DNA of 64,000 nucleotides, taken from Arion vulgaris (taxonomy: Eukaryota > Mollusca > Gastropoda > Stylommatophora > Arionidae). The position numbers were made by a program, and so were the translations under genes. A model generated the notes under the pieces. The model saw only the letters and a program-made list of their open reading frames with translations. It made no database searches and was not told the DNA's origin. The stretch is from positions 16,358,786 through 16,422,785 of the forward strand of contig CM036762.1 in the NCBI GenBank assembly GCA_020796225.1, written 5' to 3'. Below are positions 44,617 through 54,819 of the stretch, in pieces; position 1 is the first letter of the stretch; each line of letters opens with the position of its first letter.

Positions 44617-44760
44617 ATTTTCCCCCGTCCGCCCACTACGAATTCAGACGTAGTCAGGGTGACAAATATAACACTTCGTGACTGATTCCTGCGTGAAGGC
44701 TAGCTTTCCTTATCATCAGTTCTCATCGACATTCAGGCGAGCTTTTCTCCAACTTCTGAG
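44617..44760 (-). mobile_element. Retroposon D, minus-strand copy
   Basis: GTCCGCCCACTACGAATTCA, GACTGATTCCTGCGTGAAGG and TTCCTTATCATCAGT match 28185-28311. Confidence 0.78.
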
Positions 44761-44854
44761 GTAGAGTTGGAGTGTCTTTGATTGTCATTTACTGTAGCTT
44801 ACCCAGCTTTTTAGCATATGCAGAAATCGGACCACGTAAGTCGCTTGTGTGTTG

Positions 44855-45105
44855 CCGGGACTAGCAAGGGAAGCAAAGAATAGTAACACTACAACCTACA
44901 AGGCATGTTGTAAGAGGCGACTGAGGTAGGGGCCTAGGAAGCTACCCTGCTAAATAAAAAACGTCGCAGAAATTGATGTGCTGGCCTACTTGTAGGCGCA
45001 TAACTGGCACAAAGTATAATCGCTCTTAAGCTCAGATCACATACAACTCATAAGAGTGGTTTAACAAGTGGTCGATAAGGAACGTTCAAGAAGAAGGATC
45101 ATAAA
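44855..45105 (+). mobile_element. SINE family B, plus-strand copy
   Basis: AGCAAGGGAAGCAAAGAATA, ATGTTGTAAGAGGCGACTGA, GGCGCATAACTGGCACAAAG and GAACGTTCAAGAAGAAGGAT. Confidence 0.88.
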
Positions 45106-45254
45106 GAAGATTTACAAAATTACTGTACTAAACAGGACAGACATTTTGACCAGAAGATCTTTATCAAAAACAAGTCATGCGATAAAAGAACAAATCATGT
45201 GTCACTGCGCTGTTTCCAGGAATATCTGGCTGTTGAGAAACAAAGACAACAAAT

Positions 45255-45400
45255 AACTGTCTTTACTGCCTGTGATTAAAGCGGTGTAGGACAGGGGGCA
45301 TGCGCCTGAGAAATTGAATGGTCATATGGCTAGTGCAGTCACAGCAGAACTGTTAAGATTACGATTTGTTATGCTCCCGACAGAAAAAAAAACCTACTCT
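45255..45400 (+). repeat. Repeat K, plus-strand copy
   Basis: GCGGTGTAGGACAGGGGGCA, CATATGGCTAGTGCAGTC and CCCGACAGAAAAAAAAACC. Confidence 0.72.
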
Positions 45401-45486
45401 GCCATACTGGAGATTGAATAGAGGTCTGTCGAATAGGAGTCCGTGCTCTAATCCAGTCAGACGCCAGAAGCTCCTCTATCGGGGTG

Positions 45487-45735
45487 TAAAAGTAAAGGAA
45501 CCCTTTCATACCTCGTGGTATATAGGTCAATACAGTGTTAGGCCTGTATTTCTCATTGACCGTCGGCACACGATGGGTGATGTGGTCAGCATCACGCCGG
45601 CCGCCTTTACTTTCCCAGAGAATGTCTGGTACCCAGTTGAGGCTGGGTCGACCTGAGAGCCGTCGAGGTCGGAAAAATTCCACACGCATTGGGGAGCTGA
45701 ACCCAGACCCCAGCCTTTCGAAGCGAGTTCACTAA
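45487..45735 (-). mobile_element. tRNA-derived SINE J, minus-strand copy
   Basis: Reverse of 34869-35149: TAAAAGTAAAGGAACCCTTT, ACGCCGGCCGCCTTTACTTT and GGTACCCAGTTGAGGCTGGG. Open frames here are accidental. Confidence 0.88.
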
Positions 45736-45972
45736 GGGATTGATTATAGCAAGCCATGATATTTAGACACTTTTGTAACTCGTTATCAGGAGCACAGACT
45801 TAAAAAAAATTCTCTAATAATTAACAATCCAGTCTTCGACATGCCAACTGTGTTGTATGGTTTCATCATCAAGGTGCGTATCCTTTATAGGACGTTGCTC
45901 TCTTTGCAGCACATCTGAAATTCACTCATATACTTATTACTTATCTCTTGATATTCACACATAAAGTAAAGC

Positions 45973-46136
45973 CAGCGGCGGCTCGTCATTAAGGGACAGT
46001 GGGGCCCGGTCCACAAAAACCGAAAGGGAATAACTTCCCGGAATAGACAAATAACAGTAAATACTAAAAAAAGCCATGATTTTTCCGAAAATTTGTGTCT
46101 GTCCCCACCAAGAAAAATGACCACGAACCGCCACTG
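45973..46136 (-). mobile_element. hAT-like MITE 1, copy with exact 8-bp TSD
   Basis: 164 bp. Starts CAGCGGCGGCTCGTCATTAA and ends CGAACCGCCACTG. Duplication AGTAAAGC at 45965-45972 and 46137-46144. Inverted relative to the 40870 copy. Confidence 0.93.
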
Positions 46137-46998
46137 AGTAAAGCCAACCATTTCCAGAACTTTCTGAACCGTCAAAGTACAAGATATTCATACACACAAA
46201 AATACAAGAAAACTCACACAAAAGTGAGGAAGTTATATTTTATTATGTATTTTGTTTTTTACTACTGGAAGAGTCGGAAATTTATTTTGATTTAAATAAA
46301 ATTGAAAACATACCAGTTTGAAAACCCTTATGCTACTGTTATAAGAATTGATGTTTACGTATGAAACTCGTGACCGCATTACAACTAGTTTACACACGCA
46401 TGATGTACGCATAAGCGTATCTTCTCGTTCACACACGAACAATGTGCGCATAAGCGTATCTGATCGTCTTATTTCAAATGCTTTCAATGTGTAGGAGCCA
46501 ACGTTTCTGGAACCCTGCGTCAAAGCATTGTATGATATAGTACACCAGTATTTTATTCATTTTAGGTAATAGTGTATACGATAAATCTATTAGCGAAACG
46601 ATAAATCCTTAATTGCTGTCTTTTACTAGCATGCTATGTGGAACATATTAATTCTATGTGCATGAGAGTTTCTACAGTCGCTATGAGCATACATTTTAAT
46701 ATATTTCATTTGGTTTGACATGTGTTATTTCCAACTATAGTTTGACACTCGGTGTCAGTTACCTGTAATAATGTTTCTGAAACTTGAAGATATTAGAACA
46801 TCACGGATATTTTAAGCAGTGTAGCTTTAAGTATGATATTAAGACTACTAAGAAGCTGTTCATGTTTGGAGATGTTATCTTACATACAAATGACAGTGAA
46901 GCTTCTAAAACACTGATCAGATTTGGATTCTGTGCAATCTGAAACAAGTGACGTTGAAGCTTCCAAGAAACTATTCATTTTTGGATTATATGTAATTT
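46137..46998. promoter_or_regulatory. Upstream region of the 47006 exon, promoter not identified
   Basis: AT-rich and largely free of recognised repeats, unusual for this window, apart from two short imperfect repeats: GTGAAGCTTCTAAAACACTG (46899) and GTTGAAGCTTCCAAGAAAC (46953). I cannot point to a TATA box or initiator with confidence. A run ending TGTAATTTAG at 46991-47000 could be a splice acceptor, in which case the transcription start is further upstream. Confidence 0.35.
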
Positions 46999-47005
46999 AG
47001 CACAA

Positions 47006-47818
47006 ATGGCATTCTTTTCACGTTACAAATCAGCTCCACAACTTCATCTGATGAGTGGTAACACTAGCATTGTTCTCAATGCAGGCACTCCATCAGATGA
47101 AGAATATACAGAAGCAAGCGAGGGAGTTTCATCCGAAAGGGAGGATGGAGAAAACATGATCAGAGAAAAACCTTCCTTCTTCGCGTACATTACCAACACT
47201 ACACAGTCACATAAAGGAACTTCACTGCTGCCTGCTGTGAGTGAGTTTAATGATGCCTCAGAAGTTATGTTAAGAAAGACTAGATTGACACCAGTGCTGC
47301 CGGGAATGTCATCAAGAGCTGCTTCAAGACATAGCTATGCTTGTGAATTGGATGTGTTTGGTTTTCAAGCTTCCAGCAGTATAGAATCAACGGCTTCTGA
47401 TTCAAAACTTGTCTATCAAACTTCAACAGATAGCGATTCTGTATCGCTGGAACCTGGTCGTGGTTCCAATTTTCCTGGCGAACTTGCTGGTGCTGACAAT
47501 TTATACACACACACGGCACTCGGAGACAGAGCTCTAGCTGGGTCCCCCAGATCGCGTTCTAGACTTATCAGGCTTCGAGAAGCATTCCGCTCGCCTCAGA
47601 TTGGTCGCAAAAAGGCATTAAAACAGAAAAGTGATGAAGACAGTTCGCCACGTTTAAGAAAAGCAAGATCTGAAGATGGCACATTTGTGAAGATGAAAAA
47701 GTCCAAAACAGATGGCTGGAACAAATCTCCAAATGGTAGTTTCGAACCTATTCCTGAAATGTCTGACACAGTTATAGCCCTTGGATACGAGTTGCTGGTC
47801 CCTGATCAAGAATTTGAA
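47006..47818 (+). CDS. First coding exon of an unrecognised protein (271 codons, incomplete)
   Basis: The ATG at 47006 has a good context (CACAAATGG) and is the first in frame after an in-frame stop at 46955-46957. The frame is open for 271 codons and reaches a consensus donor, GAA|GTAAGT, at 47818/47819, in phase 0; the following codons read into a T-rich intron. Composition is non-repetitive and codon use is unlike the surrounding repeat ORFs. The product begins MAFFSRYKSAPQLHLMSG. It has an acidic Ser/Glu-rich patch at residues 29-50 (SDEEYTEASEG), long Ser-rich stretches, a basic segment at about residues 183-240 (RSRSRLIRLREAFRSPQ; RLRKARSED; KMKKSKTDGW) with RxxS-type sites, and a more hydrophobic end, DTVIALGYELLVPDQEF. 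No signal peptide or membrane segment is seen. It looks like the disordered N-terminus of a larger cytoplasmic or membrane-associated regulator, with folded domains in later exons. I do not recognise the family and give no function. Confidence 0.8.
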
Positions 47819-47824
47819 GTAAGT
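47819..47824 (+). promoter_or_regulatory. 5' splice donor GTAAGT
   Basis: Perfect match to the metazoan donor consensus directly after codon 271. No downstream coding exon is recognisable up to 64000, so the intron probably exceeds 16 kb. Confidence 0.75.
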
Positions 47825-48519
47825 TTTAGTTTTTGTTTAGTTATCAATTTTTATGATTTGTTGAATCAAATATTTTTCTGTGTCTTCAATTTTATTAGTT
47901 TTTTTAAAAAATGTTCTGTTACTTCTTAATTTCAGATCTTATCTTAATTTTATATCTTATCTTAATTTCAAATTTTAACTTAATTTCGTTCCTCGCTGAC
48001 TCATATCTTACCACTTTTATTGCGGTTGTCTCCCCATCCCATTATTTAGACATCCCAAACTATTACTATAGTTTAGTTGCTATTTCATTAATTACTTCCC
48101 TTCGTATGGGTAATAGCCATCCATCGCAGTCGATATGTCAACAGTCTCAGACGTATGTTGTTGAACCTCCCTGATGTGTATGGATGTGTCCGTAGTGTCA
48201 AATTCTGAAATTCAGTCCTGCACCCCAAGGTTAGGCCCTTAAGTATTGTGTTCTCGGCCTTTTCTGTCCTCTGCCCCCTCAGCAGTACGTCAATTCTCAG
48301 CCACGCAAGATTCTCATGTTACAACGTCACATTTTACGATTTTGCGCAAAGGATTCCCATCACTTGGTGTCTATTATCGAAACATTTTAAAGACAATTTT
48401 AAGAATGTCTTTGGAGTGTTTTTTCTGTCCAAATAGTGTCGGCATTTAGCTCGCTATACATCAACTGTTTTGAAATGCGTTTATCAGGCGTCTGCGCAAC
48501 GTGATCGACCCGTCTCACT
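47825..48519. other. Start of putative intron; small repeats only
   Basis: AT-rich. ATCTTATCTTAATTT is repeated imperfectly at 47936-47985. A 60-bp segment at 48115-48175 (CAGACGTATGTTGTTG) also occurs at 50935-50995. No coding evidence. Confidence 0.5.
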
Positions 48520-48623
48520 GGGCCTTCTGCACCAGAGTGTAGATACGTGTAATCTGGTCTCTCATGAGGACTTCGGTATCTGGAATTTTGTTCCGCCAGT
48601 ATATTTTGAGTAATCTGCGGAGA

Positions 48624-48819
48624 AGATAATTTTGGAGGGAATGGTGACTGAAAGAAGAATGAGAGGAAAACCTAGAAGACGATGAATGCAAGATGTCATT
48701 GATGATCTGAGAATGACTACTGCCGATGCCGGTCAACTTGCACAGAACAAAATTTTTTTCAGGATTGCTGTTATGGGAGCCAAGTTCCGGAAGGGACAAG
48801 CTACTTGATGATGCTGATG
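48624..48819 (+). mobile_element. LINE group 6 tail inserted in LINE group 5, with TSD
   Basis: The plus frame reads LEGMVTERRMRGKPRRR, a stop, then MQDVIDDLRMTTADAGQLAQ and GAKFRKGQAT, ending GATGATGCTGATG. The duplication AATCTGCGGAGA (48612-48623) versus AATCTACGGAGA (48820-48831) has one mismatch. Sibling of 24560-24823. Confidence 0.88.
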
Positions 48820-49066
48820 AATCTACGGAGACAGCTTGTGTATAATTGGTTTAGTTTCCTTGCGTGTCCGTTATACACTGTCCTTGTCTTACTGGCGTGC
48901 AACATGGTGGTGAGCACTATGGCCTGATAAACTTTCAGCTTCGTGGCGACGCTAATCCCTCTCCGCTCCCACACAGTGACGTGTAATCTTCCAAATGCAA
49001 CACTGGCTTTAGCTATTTTACTGCTGACCTCAGAGTCAATATTTGTCGTTCTGGATAGGATGCTGT

Positions 49067-49376
49067 CAAGATAGGCACAGCTTTCTGTTGGCAAGAAACG
49101 CACAGCTTTCTGTTGGCAAGAAACGCACAGCTTTCTGTTGGCAAGAAACGCACAGCTTTCTGTTGGCAAGATAGGCACAGTTTTCTGTTGGCAAGAAACG
49201 CACAGCTTTCTGTTGGCAAGATAGGCACAGCTTTCTGTTGGCAAGAAACGCACAGTTTTCTGTTGGAGAAGCACACAGCTTTCTGTTGGCAAGAAACCAC
49301 AGCTTTCTGTTGGCAAGAAAGGCAAGTTTTCTGTTGGCAAAGAAACGCACAGCTTTCTGTTGGCAAGAAACGCTGG
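49067..49376. repeat. 25-bp minisatellite inside a LINE RT
   Basis: About 12 units of AAGAAACGCACAGCTTTCTG plus TTGGC, with GATAGGC variants. The LINE frame continues on both sides, so the array expanded inside the element. The many NRKLCVSCQQK-type ORFs are artefacts. Confidence 0.96.
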
Positions 49377-49614
49377 TGTTTAATATTGATGACTGGGCCA
49401 TGGTACTACTCTCTGGAGGCAGGCTAGAACATGACCTCAGTTTTCCTGGTGTTAAGGGTAAGGCCAAACTTATCACAAGGAGTGTTATAAACTGTCATCG
49501 GAAGTTCAAGTGGATATATTTTACCTGTTGTAATTTATTATGATGGCCAACATTCCTCTGAAAACGTCGACTGTCCATTCAATTTAAACTTTTTTTTTGG
49601 CTTTGTTCTTCTTC

Positions 49615-49975
49615 TTTTCTTCAATTCTGTTTTGCCTCATAGAGTCAGGATAAGAAGATATTTCTAGAACTATCCCTTGTGTGCGGTGCGTTTCGTAAAT
49701 AGTGTCTTTCGTCGTCTCTGTTATCTCTGGGGTTCACCTTTTGCCGGTCTTTTGCTTTGTATCCATTGTATCGGAACAACATTGCTTTATGAAGTGCACT
49801 GTCTGTTGGTAATCTGCTTATGTGACCGACCCATTTAATTTGTTGTTTCTTGATGAAGTTCAGTACTGATGTTGTACCCACTTTTTTCATGATGTCTTCA
49901 TTTCTAAACCGGTCTCTTCTTGTTACCCTTGCTTTGCTATGTGACCTAATTTCGAACACACCAGCACACAAACTA
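49615..49975 (-). mobile_element. LINE group 3 fragment with 3' end
   Basis: The minus frame reads KARVTRRDRFRNEDIMKKV, then VLNFIKKQQIKWVGHISRLP, then ALHKAMLFRYNGYKAKDRQK, and the TTCTTCTTTTCTTC tract marks the 3' end. Collinear with 17300-17660. Confidence 0.88.
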
Positions 49976-50394
49976 CATGATAAGATTCATGCTTCGTCTT
50001 GTTCGGTTTTTAAAAGTATTTTTATGAAACCTAAAAAGCTGTTATCTCTCAAGTTCTGGGGTGCAAAATGATAAGATACCAAACTGCGCCCCGTCCAACA
50101 GCAATTGAATGCGCTATTAAAACAGTTGTAGTGATTCCCCGATAGTTAGTGGGTTCACATGTCGCACCCAGGTAAACACGTCAGGTGTGTCGAAATGCAC
50201 TTTTAGATAGCAATTGTCACATGGACAAAAATAAGCGTAACCCATTTAAGACTGTATGTGTACCGTGCACAATGTCAAGAATGCCATTAAGAAATATTTG
50301 TTTTGAGGCACAGTCGACCATACCCCTAGCATACCTTCGTGTTTGTGGTGAGTTTGACACTTACGAAAGATTATAAATAGTTATTCTCAAATTC
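49976..50394. other. No gene recognised
   Basis: Short ORFs without motifs; no recognised repeat. Confidence 0.45.
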
Positions 50395-50630
50395 GAGGCC
50401 ACGGATAGAAAAAATACATCGCCGTACAATGCTCTTAGAACACATTGTGACAACCGGTAAAATCGAGGGTAGACGAGACAGAGGAAGACAGAGAGATAAC
50501 ACTTTAGATAGTCTGACATCATGGCACGGTAGAGAGTCAACATCTGAGTTGATAGTAAACAACAACGACATAGATTTGTGGAGATCCATGATCGCCTACG
50601 CCAGCCGGCACGTCACCTGATGATGATGAC
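50395..50630 (+). mobile_element. LINE group 5 C-terminal fragment
   Basis: The frame reads LLEHIVTTGKIEGRRDRGRQ, then LDSLTSWHGRESTSELIVNN, then DLWRSMIAYASRHVT and a stop, followed by GATGATGATGA. This is the natural C-terminus of the LINE family. Confidence 0.85.
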
Positions 50631-50639
50631 AATACTCTC

Positions 50640-51135
50640 AGAAGGCGGTGTGCCATTTCTGCGGAGAGAGACCGATCCATTTGGGGAAACTGGTGTAATG
50701 AAGACAATAATTCGTCGTTAATCCCTCTTTATAAGAAATATATTCAACGATTTGACACGCTTTAAAAGAGTTGTCATAGAAACAGCATATACATATCTGC
50801 AGTCTGGTTAAACGAGTAAGAATCGAGTGGAAAGGAAAAATCAGTCCCCGTCATGACAAACAAAGAAGAAGAACAAAAAAGAGTATGAACATCTCGGTTG
50901 CCTTGGTTTTTGTTTGTAGCTCCATCACTAATAATAACCGTCCATCGTAAGCGATGATGGCAACAACCTCAGACGTATGTTGTTGCACCTCTCATCGACC
51001 ACTGACTACTTTTTACATTACTACAAGACGTCACATCGACCACTGCCTACTTTTGGCACGAGTCCGTTCTGAAGGCGCCCCTATGACCAGTCAGTTCTGA
51101 TACCATGCTACAGTGTAACTCCAGATGTGGTAGTT
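50640..51135. other. Degraded repeat pieces
   Basis: 50640-50700 matches the SINE F body (GTGCCATTTCTGCGGAGAG). 50935-50995 duplicates 48115-48175. 50995-51060 has an imperfect duplicate of CATCGACCACTG.CTACTTTT. No gene. Confidence 0.55.
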
Positions 51136-51300
51136 TAAAGTTGGCAAAACACGTAATTACAAAGTACTGTAGTTTTACAAATTACAAAAACAATGACAAA
51201 ATACAGCAACGTTTCGACCAACAAGGCCTTTATCAAGCAAACGAACAAACAGGAGTGACAAATTAAAATGAAACACAAATGGACGACCAAATACAAACGT
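51136..51300 (+). repeat. Single arm of the foldback element
   Basis: TTGGCAAAACACGTAATTAC, ACAATGACAAAATACAGCAA and GTTTCGACCAACAAGGCCTT match 40441-40530, but no opposing arm follows. Confidence 0.75.
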
Positions 51301-51429
51301 ATCTAAATAACGTACTGAATATTTAGTTTAAAGTTGTGGTTTTCTGTGTGTAGAATCTTAGTTACTAGTTTAAACAAATTTGTATTCTGTTGGATAATAT
51401 GTATACTTTTTTTTGCCGAAATTCGGATG

Positions 51430-51559
51430 TACCTGACGTACATGTCGTTGGGGCCTAACAAGTGCGCAACGTATTCACGATCTAGGCACAAAACACACAG
51501 ATCACAAAGAGTGGTTAGCCTGGTTGATAAGAAAAAACCGCAAACAAAAAGCAGCAAAC
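51430..51559 (+). mobile_element. Degraded SINE A/B-like 3' part
   Basis: GTTGGGGCCTAACAAGTGCG, GCAACGTATTCACGATCTAG and AGATCACAAAGAGTGGTTAG correspond to the 3' half of family A, without a clear GAA tail. A still older copy may lie at 52620-52790. Confidence 0.55.
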
Positions 51560-51965
51560 AAACATATCAAACAAGAGATCAAAACCCTCATACAGAGAAA
51601 ATCTACAGTAGACTGAAAGATAAACACTGGATATGATTATGGAAAAGATTTCCTCAAAGACCTAAGCAGAACAGACCAGGTCATTATATTTCGCCTACGT
51701 ACCGGACACTTCAGACTCAATAAATACTTATATAGACCAGGAATAAGTCAAACAGCTTTCTACCAGTGCCAACAGGCGGAACAGACACCGGATCATGTCC
51801 TGCAAGACTGTCCTCTCCTGTGTGAGCTGAGAAGCAATGTGTGACCACACTCAGTTGACCTAAAAACTAAGCTTTGGGGACACCTGACAGATCTAAAGCT
51901 GACTGCCTAGTTTGTGATCCACAGTAAACTAGGCGCTTGACCAGAGATCGCTGAAGAAGAAGAAT
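51560..51965 (+). mobile_element. LINE group 4 C-terminus and (GAA)n-tailed 3' end
   Basis: The frame reads SRTDQVIIFRLRTGHFRLNK, then YLYRPGISQTAFYQCQQAEQ, then TPDHVLQDCPLLCELRS, followed after stops by KLWGHLTDLKL and ending GATCGCTGAAGAAGAAGAA. This is the C-terminal His/Cys region that follows RNase H in I/Jockey-like LINEs. The tail type matches SINEs A to D. Confidence 0.85.
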
Positions 51966-52029
51966 GTTCTTGTTACTTCTTTTATATGTCGAAATTCATA
52001 TCTACTTGTTCGTGTTCCGTTTGTTTATT

Positions 52030-52290
52030 ATGAAGGGGATTGTTAAAGTTAATTACATATCCTTTACATGACTTTGCTAATCAACTCCAGCTTTCTAACG
52101 CTGTTTGTGATTTTTTCTAGGCATTATTACTTTCAGTAGTTTGCCATTGCTTTCTGAACGGGTAGTGCCATCGTCCTTTGTAAAAATCCACTCGAAACAA
52201 TTTGCAACCAAACTGTCCGCAGCGTGATTCGAACTCAGAACGTCGGGGTTAATAGACCGAGTCACTATCCCTAAGCCACAGGCGCCACAC
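52030..52290 (-). mobile_element. tRNA-derived SINE L, minus-strand copy
   Basis: Nearly identical in layout to 29340-29610, including AGTAGTTTGCCATTGCTTTC, GATTCGAACTCAGAACGTCG and GAGTCACTATCCC. Confidence 0.83.
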
Positions 52291-52325
52291 TGTAGGGATT
52301 ACATGATCTTTAAACTGAGACAAAC

Positions 52326-52539
52326 CCGCGTGCCCGTCGTGTTCGTAGCGCGTTGGACTACGGGTGACTAGTCCTCTGTAAGTGCGGGTTCAACTCCGCG
52401 GACTGGCAGAAAAGCTACAGGTTCCCCAGATTTACGGTGTTCGTGGCACCGGGCCGAAGGGTTACGATGTCCATGACACCGAGCCGAAGAGCGTTCAGCT
52501 CAAGTGCTTCTGGATCGGAAATTTTTTTTTAAAACAACC
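52326..52539 (+). mobile_element. tRNA-derived SINE I with TSD
   Basis: Head GTGTTCGTAGCGCGTTGG, box B GGTTCAACTCC, body AGGGTTACGATGTCCATGAC, end AGTGCTTCTGGATCGG then T/A-rich. Exact duplication GAGACAAAC at 52317-52325 and 52540-52548. Confidence 0.9.
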
Positions 52540-52799
52540 GAGACAAACATGTTTCAACCTATGGGCGAACCTTGTTTATCAGAGCGTATAGGCTAACTAA
52601 CATGAAAAATAAGAAGTATCTCGTTTCGGAGACTCCAAGTACGATTAACTACCTACCTGTTCGAAATGTCGCAGAAGCTTCTGAATGAATCGGTTAGCAA
52701 CGTATTTCTGTTCTCGTTACAAACCACATATATCATAAAGACTGATTTACTTTGTTGATAAAAACAAACGCAAAAAGATCAGTAGAAGATTACTTTTGT

Positions 52800-53133
52800 T
52801 TTCCCAAAGGAAACAGAAGAATATAAATCTCCCGTTGTAAGTCCTGTTTCAGAATTTAATTAGCTCTTTTCGCTAACAGATCTGAGCAATCAGATATGGA
52901 CTATATGTAAAGTATACCACTAGAAAGTACAAAGCTTTATGTTCGTGACCTCAACTTAATTACGATGCGGTCAAAAGATGTTATATTCCTGGTCAGTACA
53001 TAAGTAAGAGTTCAGTACAAGTGGATACTTGAGCTGTGAGTGGCAGGCGACATCTGTTGATTATTGAGAGGGAGGGTGGAGAGAAGATGGTTTAAATTTA
53101 GCTCTACTTAATCGTCCTCAAATTACCAAACAA
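52800..53133. other. No gene recognised
   Basis: Unremarkable AT-rich sequence. Confidence 0.45.
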
Positions 53134-53220
53134 ATTGTTATGAAGTTGACAGAGCTAATTTTCACTAAGTTGACAGAGCTAATTTTCACTAAGTTGACAG
53201 AGCTAATTTTCACTAAGTAA
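53134..53220. repeat. 24-bp repeat, 3 copies
   Basis: AAGTTGACAGAGCTAATTTT then CACT, three perfect or near-perfect copies. Confidence 0.93.
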
Positions 53221-53377
53221 GAAAAACCTGTCAAGATCAAAGATTACCTTACGTAGAACAGCGTAAGATGATGCCAGTGATTATATACGCTGGATGCTGC
53301 TGGATTTATTGAGGCCGAGATCGAAGCAACTTTGGACATGTCCGGAGTGTTATGATGATAGTCCTGTTATAACTTAT

Positions 53378-53379
53378 GA

Positions 53380-53423
<44 letters not shown>
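53378..53423. repeat. (TA)n microsatellite
   Basis: Pure AT dinucleotides; the target of the adjacent MITE. A second AT tract follows the MITE at 53820-53843. Confidence 0.97.
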
Positions 53424-53426
<3 letters not shown>

Positions 53427-53811
53427 TGGCGGCTCGTCATTAAGGGCCAGAGGGCCGGGCCCCACCAAAAATAATGCGTAACGTATATTTATTATTTAAT
53501 AAGATAAAACATATTTTTTTTCGATCCAGAAGCACTTGAGCTTTTCAGCTCTTCAGCTCGGTACCATGGACATCGTAACCCTTCGGTTCGGTGCCACGAA
53601 CACCGTAAATCTGGGGAATCTGTGGCTTTTTCTGCCATCCCGCGGAATTGAACCCGTATACACAGAGGGATAGTCACCCGTAATCCAACGCGCTACGAAC
53701 ACGCTGGGCAGACGGGCATTATAAGATAAAATATAACTTAACCCAAAGCCATGATTTTCCCGAAAATTTGTGTCTGGCCCTAGCAACAAAAACGATCACG
53801 AGGCGCCACTG
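53424..53811 (-). mobile_element. hAT-like MITE 1 in (TA)n, carrying a nested SINE I
   Basis: Starts CAGTGGCGGCTCGTCATTAA and ends GAGGCGCCACTG. Flanks TATATATA and TATATATT are compatible with an 8-bp duplication in the AT tract. Without the SINE the element is about 166 bp, like the other copies. Confidence 0.9.
53510..53720 (-). mobile_element. tRNA-derived SINE I nested in the MITE, with TSD
   Basis: Poly-T, CGATCCAGAAGCACTTGAGC, GGAATTGAACCCGTA and CACGCTGGGCAGACGGGC. Exact 11-bp duplication ATAAGATAAAA at 53499-53509 and 53721-53731. Confidence 0.92.
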
Positions 53812-53843
53812 TATATATTCATATATATATATATATATATATA

Positions 53844-54386
53844 CATATATATAAAGCTTTCGTCTAGGAACCTTCAGATCTTAAAGCAATTCAAAACCCC
53901 CTGATATGGTGGAGCTTCTTAAGTGGGAAAGAAAAGCTCTGGACATCCTTCACAACACTTCTTAGAAGAAAGAGAATAAACTCGAAACTCCATGGGGCTG
54001 AAATAATAACAACAAAAACATAATACATACACACACATATACATAAATACACACATACATATACATATATATATATAGTTTATGATCTCGTCTCTCTTTG
54101 TTGGCTACAAAAACTTCTATGAGTTGTTTTTCCCCCGTCTTAAGTGGCATAGAAGATTAATTAAATTGTACATTTCGACACTAACATCAAGCGCCGCAAT
54201 CATGTTCTATGATGCATAACAAACGAATATAATTTGTTCATCTGGTATGTGGCTTGTCTCGTGCTGTCTCTATATTGTTGTCTTCTCCTTCGTCTTCTTC
54301 GCCCACTGGAGCGGTACCACCCACTTTGGGAAACTCTGTTCTAAACAAATCTCTGAAATTATTATTACATTCTTCACGTACCGTTA
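53844..54386. other. No gene recognised; (CA/TA)-rich at 54020-54078
   Basis: Contains an ACACATACAT-type simple repeat. ORFs are short and motif-free. Confidence 0.5.
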
Positions 54387-54645
54387 TATCTTCTTCTTCT
54401 TCGCGTTCGTTCTTTACGACCAATTTAATCACTCTTTGTAATATGTGTGATCTTTGCCAAGAACGTGTATACGTTGCACATTGGTTTGGTAGGCCCCTAA
54501 ACGCATGGATATCTACAAGTTTAGGACATGTACATCCGATTTCAGCCAAACCTCCTTAGTCGCCTTTTACGACATGCATGGCAGGTAACAGTGGTTCTAT
54601 TCTTTACACCCCAAATTTGGGCCCGGTAACCACTCGGCGTATATT
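54387..54645 (-). mobile_element. SINE family A, minus-strand copy
   Basis: TTCTTCTTCTTCGCGTTCG to CCCGGTAACCACTCGG. Flanking duplication not clear. Confidence 0.9.
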
Positions 54646-54819
54646 GTTATTATTACTGCTTCGTCGTTTCTTCTCTGCCCTGCAGTGTGAAAATGATCCA
54701 AAAAGTACCTCTCACAACACTGTTAGCTGTATGTACTCTAGCCTAGATCTAATCCTAGGATTAATCCTTCATGGTTTATTCCATCCTATAAATCCATGGT
54801 TTTATGAGAACTTCCTTGT

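Larger units (their letters stand above)
48520..49520 (-). mobile_element. LINE group 5 RT fragment, interrupted twice
   Basis: The minus strand reads FGLTLNT...KTEVMF-like sequence near 49440, then (after a tandem array) LDSILSRTTNIDSEVSSKIA, then KASVAFGRLHVTVWERRGIS, then VYQAIVLTTMLHASKTRTVY, then a break, then LLKIYWRNKIPDTEVLM. This is a standard post-polymerase region of invertebrate LINEs. It is broken by a plus-strand LINE at 48624-48819 and by a 25-bp array at 49067-49376. Confidence 0.88.

Noticed and set aside
45369..45757. About 106-residue ORF with RPRRLSGRPSLNWVPDILW, conserved with 34942-35190
   Set aside because: The similarity is between SINE J copies; the sequence has a tRNA-derived head and TSD, and the frame is not conserved as protein.
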